Source of the DNA: Devosia oryzisoli
GTDB taxonomy: Bacteria > Pseudomonadota > Alphaproteobacteria > Rhizobiales > Devosiaceae
Direction of reading: 5' to 3'
Length of the DNA: 64,000 bases
Assembly (NCBI RefSeq): GCF_014837245.1
Contig: NZ_JACYFU010000003.1
Coordinates: 1 to 64,000 of the forward strand
Shown here piece after piece: positions 1-8,595 of this stretch. Below the pieces are notes generated by a model. That model was not told the DNA's origin and did not search any database. It saw only the letters and a program-made list of their open reading frames with translations. Each line of letters begins with the position of its first letter. The first letter of the stretch is position 1. A program made the position numbers and the translations under genes.

Positions 1-44
1 GCCTCCAGGTGATCGTTCAGGCTGAACAGCGACTGTGGGTCCAT
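1..44 (-). mobile_element. N-terminus of an IS5-type transposase (cut by window edge)
   Basis: Only 14 codons are visible. On the minus strand an ATG at 42-44 opens the reading frame MDPQSLFSLNDHLE, which resembles the start of IS5-family transposases of Rhizobiales (a SLF-L-DHL type opening). The sequence just upstream (about 45-85) would then be the end of the element. The identification rests on a very short peptide recalled from the family, so it is tentative. It fits the other insertion-sequence scraps in the first 10 kb. Confidence 0.35.
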
Positions 45-117
45 GACGATGCTCCATGATCAAGCATCGTCAGTGAATCACGACAGCATCAAAGGCGCGA
101 GGGTTTTTGCGGGTGTC

Positions 118-170
118 CAGCTTCATCCCGTGGCACCAAACGCCGACCTTCCCGTTATGCCCTATAGACT
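118..170 (+). promoter_or_regulatory. 53-bp dispersed repeat, copy 1, with EcfG-like promoter core
   Basis: The 53 bp here recur, inverted, at 15690-15742 with 48 of 53 positions identical. Four of the five differences fall in a six-base stretch between two conserved blocks, as expected for a promoter spacer. The blocks are GGCAC and CGTT, 16 bases apart. They resemble the alphaproteobacterial general-stress sigma factor consensus (GGAAC, 16-17 bases, CGTT) with one mismatch in the -35 element. A GTG-started small gene with a good ribosome binding site follows at 198. The alternative is the terminal sequence of an unknown mobile element. Confidence 0.45.
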
Positions 171-197
171 GCCAAACTATGCCGAGGGAGAGGTCAC

Positions 198-401
198 GTG
201 GACAAGATCATCAGCACCTACGAAGCAACCGCAGCAGGAGGCGCCTCGGTGACTGTTTATGAAGTGGAGGCGGATGGCTTGAAGAGAATGCAGCTTTCGG
301 ACGGACGTCCGCTCAAAATGGTCGGCGACCGCGAGTTTAAGATCGAAGATACCGACGAGGTCTTCCTCTTGGACCGGCCCTACTCCCCGTTGCGAGGATA
401 A
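198..401 (+). CDS. Small hypothetical protein, 67 aa
   Basis: A GTG start at 198 is preceded by a strong Shine-Dalgarno run (GGGAGAGG, 187-193) and by the EcfG-like sequence at 118-170, which together make this a credible gene. The product is small, acidic and soluble, with no membrane segment, no cysteine pair and no motif I recognise. Its C-terminal half reads like a small beta-rich fold (short runs such as FKIEDTDEVFLLD). If the promoter reading is right, the gene belongs to the general stress regulon, in keeping with the PRC-barrel and DUF892-type neighbours. No function is proposed. Confidence 0.45.
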   Translation: MDKIISTYEATAAGGASVTVYEVEADGLKRMQLSDGRPLKMVGDREFKIEDTDEVFLLDRPYSPLRG

Positions 402-563
402 AGTGGCGGGACTCACCATCCTCACTTCAAGCTCCGGAACACAGAGGTCTCGAGGTCGGTGATATTCGTTCCATGGAAAGGCGCCCGGTCGGCTGCACCT
501 TCCTGAGCCAGCGTGCCCACGCTGATCGGTGGTTGGGTAAGAGCCGGTCCTGCTGAGTTCGCC

Positions 564-1235
564 TTAGCAGTCAAAGGCTTCGATCTGCTCGACTTCGTTC
601 TGTTGGAACGCCAGATCAAAAGCCGTCGACGCGGGTGTCCACCCCCCTTTTAGATAATCGTCGAACGGCACCGCGTACTTCTCCGCAAAGCCAAGACCTG
701 CGTCAGGCGCGATGATGACGGCCTTAACAAGGTCTTTGTCTATGAGCAGATCATCGACGACGCCGAGGTTGGCAAAGCCATCATCACCATCTGCAGTCCT
801 CACGAAATCTCCGATCAATTCGGAGGCGCGATATGCATGAGCAGTTTCAGAGTTGCCTGAACCAACCAGTTCCTGAACGAGTGCCTGATCGGACAGCGGC
901 GTCAAACCCTCCACCCCCTCCGCAAGCGCCAATGATCTGACCCAGGTTTCGCCAACCTCTACAGTCCTCCAAGGTAGACTTACGTGTGTTTCTCCCAGCC
1001 CCATGAAACCACCGAGTTCTGCACGAAGAGCAAGGACACGGCCGCTATCGTCGATGATAAGATCTTCAGTTTCGCCAACCGGATCGGCCCCAGGCCCATA
1101 TACATCCAGATCATCAATCAAGCCTTCGACACTGATGCCCGTTGTACAGGCCTCATATCGCGTCGGTTGCGCTGCTAGCGGAGTTTGCCAGGCCAGAAGC
1201 GCCACTGAAGAAAAGGCTATGGCATATGCTTTCAC
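564..1235 (-). CDS. Secreted PRC-barrel domain protein
   Basis: The 223-residue product starts with a Sec-type signal peptide (positive MKAYAIAFSS, hydrophobic stretch, cleavage likely after PLAAQ near residue 22). Two PRC-barrel-like repeats follow. The first is near residues 35-95 (EDLIIDDSGRVLALRAELGG, then HVSLPW) and the second near 130-190 (ASELIGDFV, then LGVVDDLLIDKDLVKAVII). PRC barrels are small beta-barrel binding modules. Export of a tandem pair is typical of an alphaproteobacterial envelope family of unknown role. It is the same domain type as the next gene (1425-2519) and lies in the same orientation, about 190 bp downstream of it, so a shared envelope-stress function is plausible. 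Confidence 0.75.
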   Translation of the reverse strand: MKAYAIAFSSVALLAWQTPLAAQPTRYEACTTGISVEGLIDDLDVYGPGADPVGETEDLIIDDSGRVLALRAELGGFMGLGETHVSLPWRTVEVGETWVRSLALAEGVEGLTPLSDQALVQELVGSGNSETAHAYRASELIGDFVRTADGDDGFANLGVVDDLLIDKDLVKAVIIAPDAGLGFAEKYAVPFDDYLKGGWTPASTAFDLAFQQNEVEQIEAFDC

Positions 1236-1424
1236 GATGATCTCCTAGTTCGAAATGCCTTGGATGTGCGGTGCCTTCAGGGACTTCTAAGGCTGGCTTC
1301 CTGACGACCACAATGCCGGAGGCCCAGCCGGGACCTAGGGGTGGCACCGTAATTACCTGCTACGCCGGAGCATGCCGGGCCGCCGACCCAATAGTCGATG
1401 GCCCGACGCCGTGATGGGCTCAGA

Positions 1425-2519
1425 CTACCCTTCGCTTGGTTGGGTCGCGTCGAGTTCGTCGTAGTTGAACGGCTCGAGGTTGCCTGTTTCGGAGCGCTCG
1501 TACGGCAGGTCGTAATACGGGCTACCCACATCCCAGTTCGACCCGTAATAGGGGTATCCATAGTAGCCACCGACGCCGTCAGGCGAGATGATCGTCGCGG
1601 ACACCTGACCATCTGCGATGACAACATCGTCAACTATGCCGTACCCACGGAAGATGCCATTTTCTTGGATGCGAGCGTAATCCCCAATGAGCTCTGTGGC
1701 TCTCCACACACGGGGTCCTGTAATGACCTCCCCCGGCCCGTCGCCTTCCACCTTCTGGATGTTGGAGGCGGCGTCCTGCTGCCGCAGATACTCGTCCTGG
1801 AACAGGGAATAATCCTCGATATTATCTGCGGTGACTGGCACGATAACGCCGTTATCGGCCATCTCAACCTTGTCCCATGGAATGTTCACATGGGTGTCGG
1901 CCAACTCGAAGAAACCGCCGATCTCTGCCACGATCGACAGCACCTTGCCATCAGGTGCAAGCAAGACATTCTCGACCTGCCCAAGGTCATCGCCGGCTTC
2001 ATTGAGCGCGTCGCTTCCGATCAGCCAGTCCAGGCTGATACCGCCGTTGTAAATGGACGAGTAATTCCAGTCGGCGAGCCCAATAATGCGGTTCGACTGC
2101 AAGGTCTCGGAAGCCGACTCGCCCCCCCCGGCAGTTTCGCCAGCGTCGGCCACGGAGAACTGGTCGAATTCGCTCTCTTCCAAAACCTGATCAGTATTGG
2201 TGTCATAGGCGCCATACATGCCATCCCGCAAATCATTCTCGTCGAGGAATCCGTCGCCCGAAGCGTCCCACTCGGCGACTGGCTGAGACACATCTATGCC
2301 GAGCTCCGGATGGTTCGCTTCAAATTCCTCTGCGCTCACTACCCCATCGTCGTTGGTGTCGAGCGACTTTACCGCTTCGGAAGCGACAGAACCAAACTCA
2401 ACCGAGGTCAGTTCTGCGTTGTCGTCGCTGTCGATCTGGTCGAAAGTCCAGGTGGTCGCAAGTGCGGGTGTCACACCTAGAGCTGCTATCATGGCGATGG
2501 CGGTGCTTGTGCGTAGCAT
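1425..2519 (-). CDS. Secreted EF-hand / PRC-barrel protein
   Basis: This 364-residue protein has a signal peptide (residues 1-21, cleavage after ALA) followed by four EF-hand-like loops: DSDDNAELTSVE, DTNDDGVVSAEE, DASGDGFLDEND and DTNTDQVLEESE (about residues 29-120). The second and third look fully Ca2+-competent. Two PRC-barrel segments follow, near 145-215 (NEAGDDLGQVENVLLAPDG, then HVNIPWD) and 245-310 (ATELIGDYA, then GIVDDVVIADG). The C-terminus is tyrosine-, glycine- and acid-rich. The architecture suggests a periplasmic Ca2+-responsive binding protein. The start is supported by a GAGAGGAG ribosome binding site upstream. Partner and function are unknown. Confidence 0.75.
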   Translation of the reverse strand: MLRTSTAIAMIAALGVTPALATTWTFDQIDSDDNAELTSVEFGSVASEAVKSLDTNDDGVVSAEEFEANHPELGIDVSQPVAEWDASGDGFLDENDLRDGMYGAYDTNTDQVLEESEFDQFSVADAGETAGGGESASETLQSNRIIGLADWNYSSIYNGGISLDWLIGSDALNEAGDDLGQVENVLLAPDGKVLSIVAEIGGFFELADTHVNIPWDKVEMADNGVIVPVTADNIEDYSLFQDEYLRQQDAASNIQKVEGDGPGEVITGPRVWRATELIGDYARIQENGIFRGYGIVDDVVIADGQVSATIISPDGVGGYYGYPYYGSNWDVGSPYYDLPYERSETGNLEPFNYDELDATQPSEG

Positions 2520-2611
2520 GCTTGCGTCTCCTCTCTTGATTACACGGAAAGCTCTGCGTTGGCAGGCTGACCGGATAACCGGAGTCGGCTAAGGTCGTTG
2601 CCGTCATCTCG

Positions 2612-3039
2612 ATGACAAAAGGGACACTTCCTTTTGATGCCCGGTGCTGTAGGAAAAACCTAACCCCCGCGACGCTAATTGCCCTTTGGCGGGCCCCATC
2701 CCGGTTCTTTTATCTTGCTCGGAGAGCATCCGGAAAAGAGCGCATCGGCTTTGATACGTTGATATGCGGTGCTACACATTCTTCGCGCTGGTATCCTCGG
2801 GCCGGCGATGCATGCTCGATGGCCGTACTCCTTCTCGGCACATGACCCATCAGCATCGCGCTAGCCTCGAGCGAGCGGCACCGCCCCGCCTGCGGCGATC
2901 CGAAGGCCGGTTCGATCATTCCTTGCGGCAGGATGCGAATTACGTGATTCCCACCATCTTGCGGAGCCCACAAGCCCCCTCTACAGCGCACTTTGAAGAA
3001 CATCGCCATAGGCTTTTTGGCCTCCGGACTTCCTCAGGT
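2612..3039. other. Non-coding stretch
   Basis: No reading frame in these roughly 430 bases has both a ribosome binding site and recognisable protein features. No hairpin terminator or tRNA was seen. The stretch presumably holds the upstream region of the minus-strand EF-hand gene and the 3' end of the broken YihY gene. Confidence 0.4.
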
Positions 3040-3962
3040 TCAACAGCCGGTTGAACTCGGAACGCAGCGCCCTTTCTGCCTCTGCGCATTCACGACAGCG
3101 CCCAACACACATGCGCGAGCCGAGAAGTAGAGCCAGAGCAAGAGCACCACTGTCGATGTAACCGAACCGAACGTTTCTTCCAGCCGGACGATTCTTTCGG
3201 TGTACAGTGAGAAAAGGAAGCTAGCACCTCCCCACAGGACGGAGGCTGTCGCCGCTCCTGGCGTCACCACAGCCAAGGTGGATGCGTGCTGCTCGGGTCC
3301 CCATCGATACAGCACACAGAACGATATGAACGCCACAAAAGCATCGCCGGCCAACGGAGCCATATCAGCCGGGGCGCGACCCCCAGCGCACCCGCCAATG
3401 GAGGCACCAGGGCGACCCCAACTATGCCGACAATTAGGAAAACGGCTGCGGCACACATGAAGAGCAAGGACACTAACCACCGCATGGGCGCGCTGCGGCT
3501 GCGTGGCCCGGGTTGCACCACAGAAAGGGCGAAGAGCAGGCCACGAAAGGCCCGCGAGCCGGTCCAAAGAGCCACCGCCGCTGAAGTGACAAGGCCAAAA
3601 CCGAGCGTTTCGTTGGATCCGGCCAGCAAGTCGTGAATGCGCGACGTCAGGACCGAAAGAGCGGAGTCCGGCAAGACGAACCGCAGGCCGTTGACAAACT
3701 GGGTCAGGCGAGGCTGCTCCTGCAGGAGGCCTGACAGAGCGACGATGAATACCAGTGCCGGGAAAACCGACAGGAAAGTGAAGAAGGCTACACCAGCGCA
3801 GTGGGTCGACGTTTCGATCCGCCAGAGGTCGGATGCAATCATCAGAACGAGCCTGCACTTGCTCACGAACCCACCGCTCCTCTGGGGCGATGTACCGCTT
3901 CGGGGCATCGGCCTTTCCTGCTCATCCATCGCACGAGCGGACACTCCCTCGGAGGAGGCCAC
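3040..3962 (-). pseudogene. YihY/BrkB-family membrane protein, frameshifted
   Basis: Two overlapping frames together make one YihY/virulence factor BrkB-type protein (usual size about 280-320 residues, six membrane helices). The first, from a GTG at 3962, carries the N-terminal part (THCAGVAFFTFLSVFPAL, then VALWTGSRAFRGLLFALSVV). After the four-A run at 3337-3340 (TTTT on the coding strand) the family similarity moves to another frame (AFISFCVLYRWGP, then ASVLWGGASFLFSLY, then VVLLLWLYFSA). One base appears to be missing at that run. Without correction the product would end in about 30 unrelated residues and lose its last helices. It is either a true pseudogene or a base-calling error. Confidence 0.7.
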
Positions 3963-4102
3963 GTTCAGTCTCCGTGCTCAAGCTGCCTCGCAGATGGAAA
4001 ACCCGGGGAACAACATCAGTCAACCTGTGAGTTGCATTACACATCATCTCTTCCCATCGTCCGAGCGTATGCTCCGGATAGCGCTCTCACCGACTAACCT
4101 CG

Positions 4103-5170
4103 CTACTCTCGACCCGGGATACTTACGTCTTCACCGAGAGCCTGCGAAACGTATAGCTCCTTTACCAGCACAAGAATGATGATGGCCAAAGGGACGCCGA
4201 GAATGACCCCGATTGGGCCAAACAATAGGCCAAAGGAAACGACGGCGAACATACCAAGCACTGGCGGAAGTTCTACCGTGTGCTGTTGCACTAGGGGTAC
4301 TAGGAGATTGTTCTCCAGCTGCTGGATGACCACGTAGAGGCCCAAGACCCACACGAAGCTGCCCTGGCCGGCAGATAGTGCTACCGCACCTGCCGGGACG
4401 AACGCCAAGATTGGACCCAGGAAGGGAATAAACTCGAGAAGCCCGGCCAGGAAACCCAAGGCTAGGGGCGACGGTATGCCGATCAGGGACAATCCCGCTG
4501 TCGTTACGACACCGATGACCACCATCGTGATGATTTTCCCGACCAGCCAGAGCCGCAGTGCGTACCCGGCACTGTCAAGGGCCTTGCCAACCGGTTCGCG
4601 TCTGGGCACCGGTAGGAGTGTCAGTAGGCCTTTTTTGTACATTCTTGGATTGACGGCCAGGAATACGCCCGACACGAGAATGAAAACGATGCTGCCAAGT
4701 GCGCCAATCAGGTCCGGGAAGTAGCCGGCAATGTGCGGCATCCAGTTGATCTGCGCGGTGCGGAGCTGCGCGAGCACGTCCACTCCGAAGCGATTCCTGA
4801 TGCTGTCGATAGCCGCAGGTAATTTCTCCTGCAGTGCAGTGAACTGGCCAGCCATCTGACTGCCCATCAGGAAAAAGAACACCGCAAATACTACAGCCAG
4901 GAGAAGGACGGCTCCCCCTAGAGCCCACTTCCTTGTCAGGCGCAGAAACCGCGTGAGAAGATCGCGAAGAGCCAGCAAGATGACCGCGACGACAAGCGCC
5001 CCCACCAAGAGGAACAACACGTGGGTCAACAGCCACGAGAGCCAAAAGAGGCTAAGAACAGCTGCGACAACAAAGGTAGCTCGGGCCAGCCAGCCCAACG
5101 GGATGGGTCCTGAATCCACTCTGCGCTCCTGGGGTTGTGCGAAAAGGCAGGCCTGCCGGAGGATCCGCAT
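4103..5170 (-). CDS. AI-2E family transporter (PerM/YdiK type)
   Basis: This intact 355-residue integral membrane protein has the family plan. Two helices sit near residues 28-70 and a third near 83-103. A soluble stretch (FTALQEKLPAAIDSIRNRF) follows, then a C-terminal helix bundle with the characteristic PLALGFLAGLLEFIPFLGP and LENNLLVPLVQ segments and the final GPIGVILGVPLAI helix. Members export small molecules or act as ion antiporters. The name comes from autoinducer-2 export by TqsA, which cannot be assumed here. It runs in the same direction as the YihY pseudogene. A TTG- or GTG-started shorter form is possible because the first 20 residues are not family-like. Confidence 0.85.
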   Translation of the reverse strand: MRILRQACLFAQPQERRVDSGPIPLGWLARATFVVAAVLSLFWLSWLLTHVLFLLVGALVVAVILLALRDLLTRFLRLTRKWALGGAVLLLAVVFAVFFFLMGSQMAGQFTALQEKLPAAIDSIRNRFGVDVLAQLRTAQINWMPHIAGYFPDLIGALGSIVFILVSGVFLAVNPRMYKKGLLTLLPVPRREPVGKALDSAGYALRLWLVGKIITMVVIGVVTTAGLSLIGIPSPLALGFLAGLLEFIPFLGPILAFVPAGAVALSAGQGSFVWVLGLYVVIQQLENNLLVPLVQQHTVELPPVLGMFAVVSFGLLFGPIGVILGVPLAIIILVLVKELYVSQALGEDVSIPGRE

Positions 5171-5361
5171 ACTCCGGCAGACCTAGCGCCTCGCTGGTAG
5201 CGGAGCGCGTACCCCACGCCGTTCCAACGGTGTCGATGGTCGCCGCCGCTTAGCGTTTTTCGCTGTAGCCGGCGACATATTGCTCGGCCCAGAAAAAGCC
5301 GGCAGGGCCTACTGGCCCTGCCTTACGTCGTGCCTGGAGCCTTGGCTGACGTGTCTGTTGG

Positions 5362-5886
5362 CTAATTGCTCGAGCTGCTGGACTCGCCGGAGTCCGTCTC
5401 GGTATCGGAGTCACCCTGCTGACCAGCTTTCTCGTCGAGGATGTCACCCAAGTTGCGGGCAGGGTCCGCGTCACAGGCCACAACAACATCCTCTACTGGG
5501 ATGTTGAAATAGCCGGAAATCCTCCCGATCTGTATGTCCGAACCAGACGTGTCTGAGCTCGTGTCAGCTGTATCGGCTGAAGTCTCCGAACTCCCCTCGT
5601 CGTCACCGGAGCTGGCCTCCTGGTCTGAAGCGTCAGACGCCGCATTGTCGGCAGCAGGGCTTCCGGCCTCGGCAGCTTTGCGCTCGCCCTCCTTGTATCC
5701 GGCGACAAAGTAAAGCACGCCCGGCACAGTGGCCGTGTCCAGGGTGGAGAGCTCTGCGCAGGTTAGATCTATTGCAGGCTTGCCGTCAGGAGTTGCAGTG
5801 GCCGCTTTATCCTGGGCGATTGCGGCGCCGCCAAGAGAAAGGCTCGCGGCCGCTGCGATGATGGATAGGCGATGGCTTCGATTCAT
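5362..5886 (-). CDS. Secreted HdeA-like acidic protein
   Basis: The start is placed at the ATG at 5886 because GGAGGA lies six bases upstream and the next residues (MNRSHRLSIIAAAASLSLGG) form a signal peptide ending at AIAQ. The mature protein has an N-terminal piece with one cysteine (LTCAELSTLD, then YFVAGYKEG). A low-complexity acidic Ser/Asp/Ala linker follows (about residues 80-120), then a second cysteine piece (ISGYFNIPVEDVVVACDADP). The two cysteines flanking helices resemble HdeA/HdeB periplasmic acid chaperones, here split by the linker. The C-terminus is again Asp/Ser-rich. The chaperone role is inferred from this pattern only. Confidence 0.6.
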   Translation of the reverse strand: MNRSHRLSIIAAAASLSLGGAAIAQDKAATATPDGKPAIDLTCAELSTLDTATVPGVLYFVAGYKEGERKAAEAGSPAADNAASDASDQEASSGDDEGSSETSADTADTSSDTSGSDIQIGRISGYFNIPVEDVVVACDADPARNLGDILDEKAGQQGDSDTETDSGESSSSSN

Positions 5887-6044
5887 GTTTTCCTCCACAG
5901 TGAAAAGAACTTTGTTGCTGGACCCCATGTCGCGGGACCCCAAGGGCAACGGCTTCCACGGGTCGGGGTTCGGGCCGCTATCGGTAAGGTGACCGAAGTG
6001 TCTCCAGGAAGACTTAGCAACCGCCGAAGAGGACAGGACCATCA

Positions 6045-6779
6045 ATGAGGTGGCCATGGAGAAACGACATCATCAACGGTCTGGACGCTCTACACTCTGA
6101 GATGCTGATGCCGCATCTCCACAGGGTGTCCCTGTCGAGGGGTGAGGTCATCGAAAGCAGCGGGGATTGCATCTCGTCGGTCTACTTTCCGGAAACAGCC
6201 GTACTATCCCTTACCGCCGGCCCTGAAGCAGGGAAGTGTTCGGACGTAGCGTTCGTCGGTTTCGAGGGAATGACGGGCGTTAGCTTGGTGTTGGGGAGCA
6301 GGTTGGCCGCCTTCAGCAAGATCACGCGCATTTCCGGAACGGCAACTGAGATTCCAGCGGACGCATTCGAAGCTGCTCTTGCTAGTGCGCCTGATCTCAG
6401 ACTTCATTTTCTGAAGTACGTGGAGGCGCTGCGCTATCAGGTCCGCGCCACGGTAGCGGCGACTTCTCAAGCCACTTTGGACAGGAAGTTGGCCAGGGTT
6501 CTCCTCATGATGCACGACCGCGCGAAGGGAGGGCACCTGCGGATTACCCACGCGACCTTGGCCTCGATGCTGGGAGCGACACGACCAGCAGTAAGCGCTG
6601 CGTGCGCCGATTTACACGCCGACCAACTGGTGCGCTGTAGTCGGGCCCGCGTCGAAGTTATTGATCGCGTTGGACTGCAGGCCCTGTGCGGCTCCCTTTA
6701 TGGTGACGCCGAGAAGCATTACGCACGGCTTCTGACCGGCACCACTCACCTACAAGCCTTGCATGTTGCCGGGTGCTGA
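6045..6779 (+). CDS. Crp/Fnr-family transcriptional regulator
   Basis: The 244-residue protein has an N-terminal cyclic-nucleotide-binding-type beta barrel (about residues 20-130, including LSRGEVIESSGD and VYFPETAVLSL) and a C-terminal winged helix (about 150-215, including RITHATLASMLGATRPAVSAA as recognition region). No Fnr-type N-terminal cysteine cluster is present, so oxygen sensing through Fe-S is unlikely. The variant resembles the large group of alphaproteobacterial Crp/Fnr paralogues with a degenerate ligand pocket. Its 5' end overlaps the untranslated region of the divergent HdeA-like gene. A joint control region there is plausible. Confidence 0.85.
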   Translation: MRWPWRNDIINGLDALHSEMLMPHLHRVSLSRGEVIESSGDCISSVYFPETAVLSLTAGPEAGKCSDVAFVGFEGMTGVSLVLGSRLAAFSKITRISGTATEIPADAFEAALASAPDLRLHFLKYVEALRYQVRATVAATSQATLDRKLARVLLMMHDRAKGGHLRITHATLASMLGATRPAVSAACADLHADQLVRCSRARVEVIDRVGLQALCGSLYGDAEKHYARLLTGTTHLQALHVAGC

Positions 6780-6790
6780 GATGACTAATT

Positions 6791-6970
6791 GAATTACGCG
6801 GCTGGAAACGTGGAATCATCGATGCTGCCTGCGCGAAGCTCGAGCCACGTCAAAGGGCTCGCTCTGGTGTCGGCGGTGACGCGCCCACCCCGGGCCAAAA
6901 CCACGCATGGCGCCGATCCCATTGGACGCTCGACGGCGTTGGTCTCATACGACACGCCAGCTTCCAGGTG
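6791..6970 (-). pseudogene. Possible IS66 transposase C-terminal scrap
   Basis: A minus-strand frame contains VSYETNAVERPM, which resembles the YDTNxVERAIRP stretch near the C-terminus of IS66-type transposases. It is followed by TPLTWLELRAG-like residues in place of the usual conserved block. The match is short and no other IS66 part is nearby. It abuts the left end of the IS3-type remnant at about 6971, as would happen if one element inserted into another. Confidence 0.25.
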
Positions 6971-7250
6971 AGGTGGTCCCGATTTCTCAGACGAAGGTTT
7001 AAGGTGGATCGACTGATGAGAGAGACGATTCACAATGAAGACACCCAAACGGTTTTCGACCGCGTTCAAGGCCTAGATTGCGCTTGAGGCGATCCGCGGA
7101 GAGCGGACGATCTCCGAGCTGGCACCAAAGCACCAGCTTCACCCCAACCAGATCACGCAGTGGAAGCGGAAGGCTGTCGAGAAGTTGGTCAACTCCATCG
7201 GTGACCGTGCTTTGCCGAGCCGATTGCTGCCACTGGCCGAAGAATTGTAG
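6971..7250 (+). mobile_element. IS3-family remnant with orfA nonsense codon
   Basis: From the ATG at 7035 the frame encodes an IS3-type OrfA (TISELAPKHQLHPNQITQWKRKAVEKLV, a helix-turn-helix transposase subunit). Codon 14 is TAG (7074-7076), where family members have a lysine codon. A TGAGGTGGTCCC-type left terminal sequence precedes it at about 6971. The frame closes at 7250, about 30-40 codons earlier than a full orfA. No orfB and no matching right terminal repeat follow, so the copy is inactive. Confidence 0.65.
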
Positions 7251-7412
7251 TGCCGCATCATTCATCAATTATGCGTGGAGGTCGCGGGTCTCCAGTGCTG
7301 ATCATGGCCTTGTTTTGCCCAATGTTGCAGCTTCCTGACGCTATCCTAACAAAATTTTAAGCTACAATATCATCCCGTTATCTTCGGGAACATTCCTCGC
7401 TAGGACTTATTA

Positions 7413-8216
7413 TTGAGCTACCACGAAACAGGAGCTCAAATCACGCGTGTCGCCGCTTTGAGGACTACATCCGCCATTGCTTTATGTGCCGCCCTGCTGG
7501 CTGCGCCTCTAACCGGGGCTAGCGCCCAGGAGCACGCTAACCCCAGCGCTGGCTCGACCGGTGCCGCGATGAGCGGAAACCCGAACGCCGGCCCTGGCAA
7601 CAATTCCAGTGACTCTGCGCCCGGAGCAACTGGTGGCACCATGAGCGCAAACTCCAACGCTGGACCGGGGAACAACTCTGGCAACGGCGGAAGTGGTTCT
7701 GCGTCGACAGCCTCGATTAGCTCTAGCACTTCGCAAATGGCTGGTCCCGAGGACGGGCACAAGTGTGGCGGGAAGGGCCACATTGACAACGACGCACCGG
7801 GCCACCAGCACGATAACTGCGACGCCACCGTTACCGGCTCAATTGGGGGGATCGCGGCTGTCGCCGCCAGGGCGGCGGGAGCACCAGCAGCGAATAGGCA
7901 ACTGGCCGGCGCGACCCGGTCCGGTGGGGGTGCGCCGTTTGCGACAGCAGACTGTAGCCTGACAGCAGGCTTAACCCCGCTTTTTGGTACGCTGACCCGG
8001 GAGGAAGTTCGGGTTTTGGCAACAGCCGATGAGGCAGCGGTCGTCGCAGTGGAATGCCCAGAAATTTCGACCGACCCTGACGCCCAGCAGGCGGTCGCCG
8101 CCAACCCAGGGATCGTAAGGGCGCTGGAAGCGCAGGGCTTTGGCGTTCAGCAGGTCATCGCGGCGGAAGTGAGCGAACCACCGGTCATTTATGTAGAGGC
8201 GCCTTCGGGTGACTGA
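7413..8216 (+). CDS. Secreted low-complexity hypothetical protein
   Basis: Translation most likely starts at the TTG at 7413. The first 39 residues form a signal peptide ending GASAQ. The mature N-terminal half is Gly/Asn/Ser-rich and holds two near-identical units (MSGNPNAGPGNNSS and MSANSNAGPGNNSG) about 25 residues apart. A short His/Cys-containing segment follows (EDGHKCGGKGHIDNDAPGHQHDNCD), which could bind metal. The C-terminal third has two further cysteines and a helical pattern (REEVRVLATADEAAVVAVECPE). A clear hairpin follows the stop at 8223-8251. The family is not recognised and a surface or periplasmic role is inferred. Confidence 0.65.
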   Translation: MSYHETGAQITRVAALRTTSAIALCAALLAAPLTGASAQEHANPSAGSTGAAMSGNPNAGPGNNSSDSAPGATGGTMSANSNAGPGNNSGNGGSGSASTASISSSTSQMAGPEDGHKCGGKGHIDNDAPGHQHDNCDATVTGSIGGIAAVAARAAGAPAANRQLAGATRSGGGAPFATADCSLTAGLTPLFGTLTREEVRVLATADEAAVVAVECPEISTDPDAQQAVAANPGIVRALEAQGFGVQQVIAAEVSEPPVIYVEAPSGD

Positions 8217-8222
8217 TTGCAA

Positions 8223-8251
8223 GAGGGGCTCGCGGCACGGCGAGCCCCCTC
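8223..8251 (+). terminator. Hairpin after the secreted protein gene
   Basis: The stem GAGGGGCTCG (8223-8232) pairs with CGAGCCCCCTC (8241-8251), with a single bulged C and an eight-base loop, starting a few bases after the stop codon. There is no long T tract, so it may be a weak intrinsic terminator or an mRNA-stabilising hairpin. Confidence 0.6.
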
Positions 8252-8595
8252 GCTAAGTTGTATCGTCTGAATCCTCCAGCGTAAGAATGGCCCCAGCGCT
8301 ATCGAGGATTACCCCATCTATCGCCGATGAGTGCCTCAGCGGCACATGGTTCCCTAGGAGCACTCAGCTCCACCTACCGTCGCTCCAGGGCGTCGCGCAG
8401 AAACCCGTAACTACCACAGGTGGGGCTGTGCCCGCTCCCGTCCTGCGATCTCGTTGGGCACGCCCGCCATGCATTACCTGCGGCCGTCTTCGGCATCCGC
8501 CTCACGCGGGTCCGCATCGCGAAGCCGCCGGAAGCTCTCCAAAGGTTTTTTCGATTAGGTTGGCGGACCGATCCGACCCGCCGGGGAACGTCAAG
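8252..8595. other. Non-coding stretch, possibly decayed
   Basis: I see no supported gene. A minus-strand 30-codon frame ending at about 8257 (its tail reads GVILDSAGAILTLEDSD) has a protein-like composition but no clear ribosome binding site, and it is left uncalled. Confidence 0.3.

Noticed and set aside
118-170. Coding sequence across copy 1 of the 53-bp repeat
   Set aside because: The frame exists in both copies (LHPVAPN-LPVMPYRL), but as part of different longer frames with no start signal, so shared DNA and not shared protein is the simpler reading.
3330-3345. Programmed ribosomal frameshift in YihY gene
   Set aside because: The run is only four bases, without a slippery heptamer or downstream hairpin in the right place.
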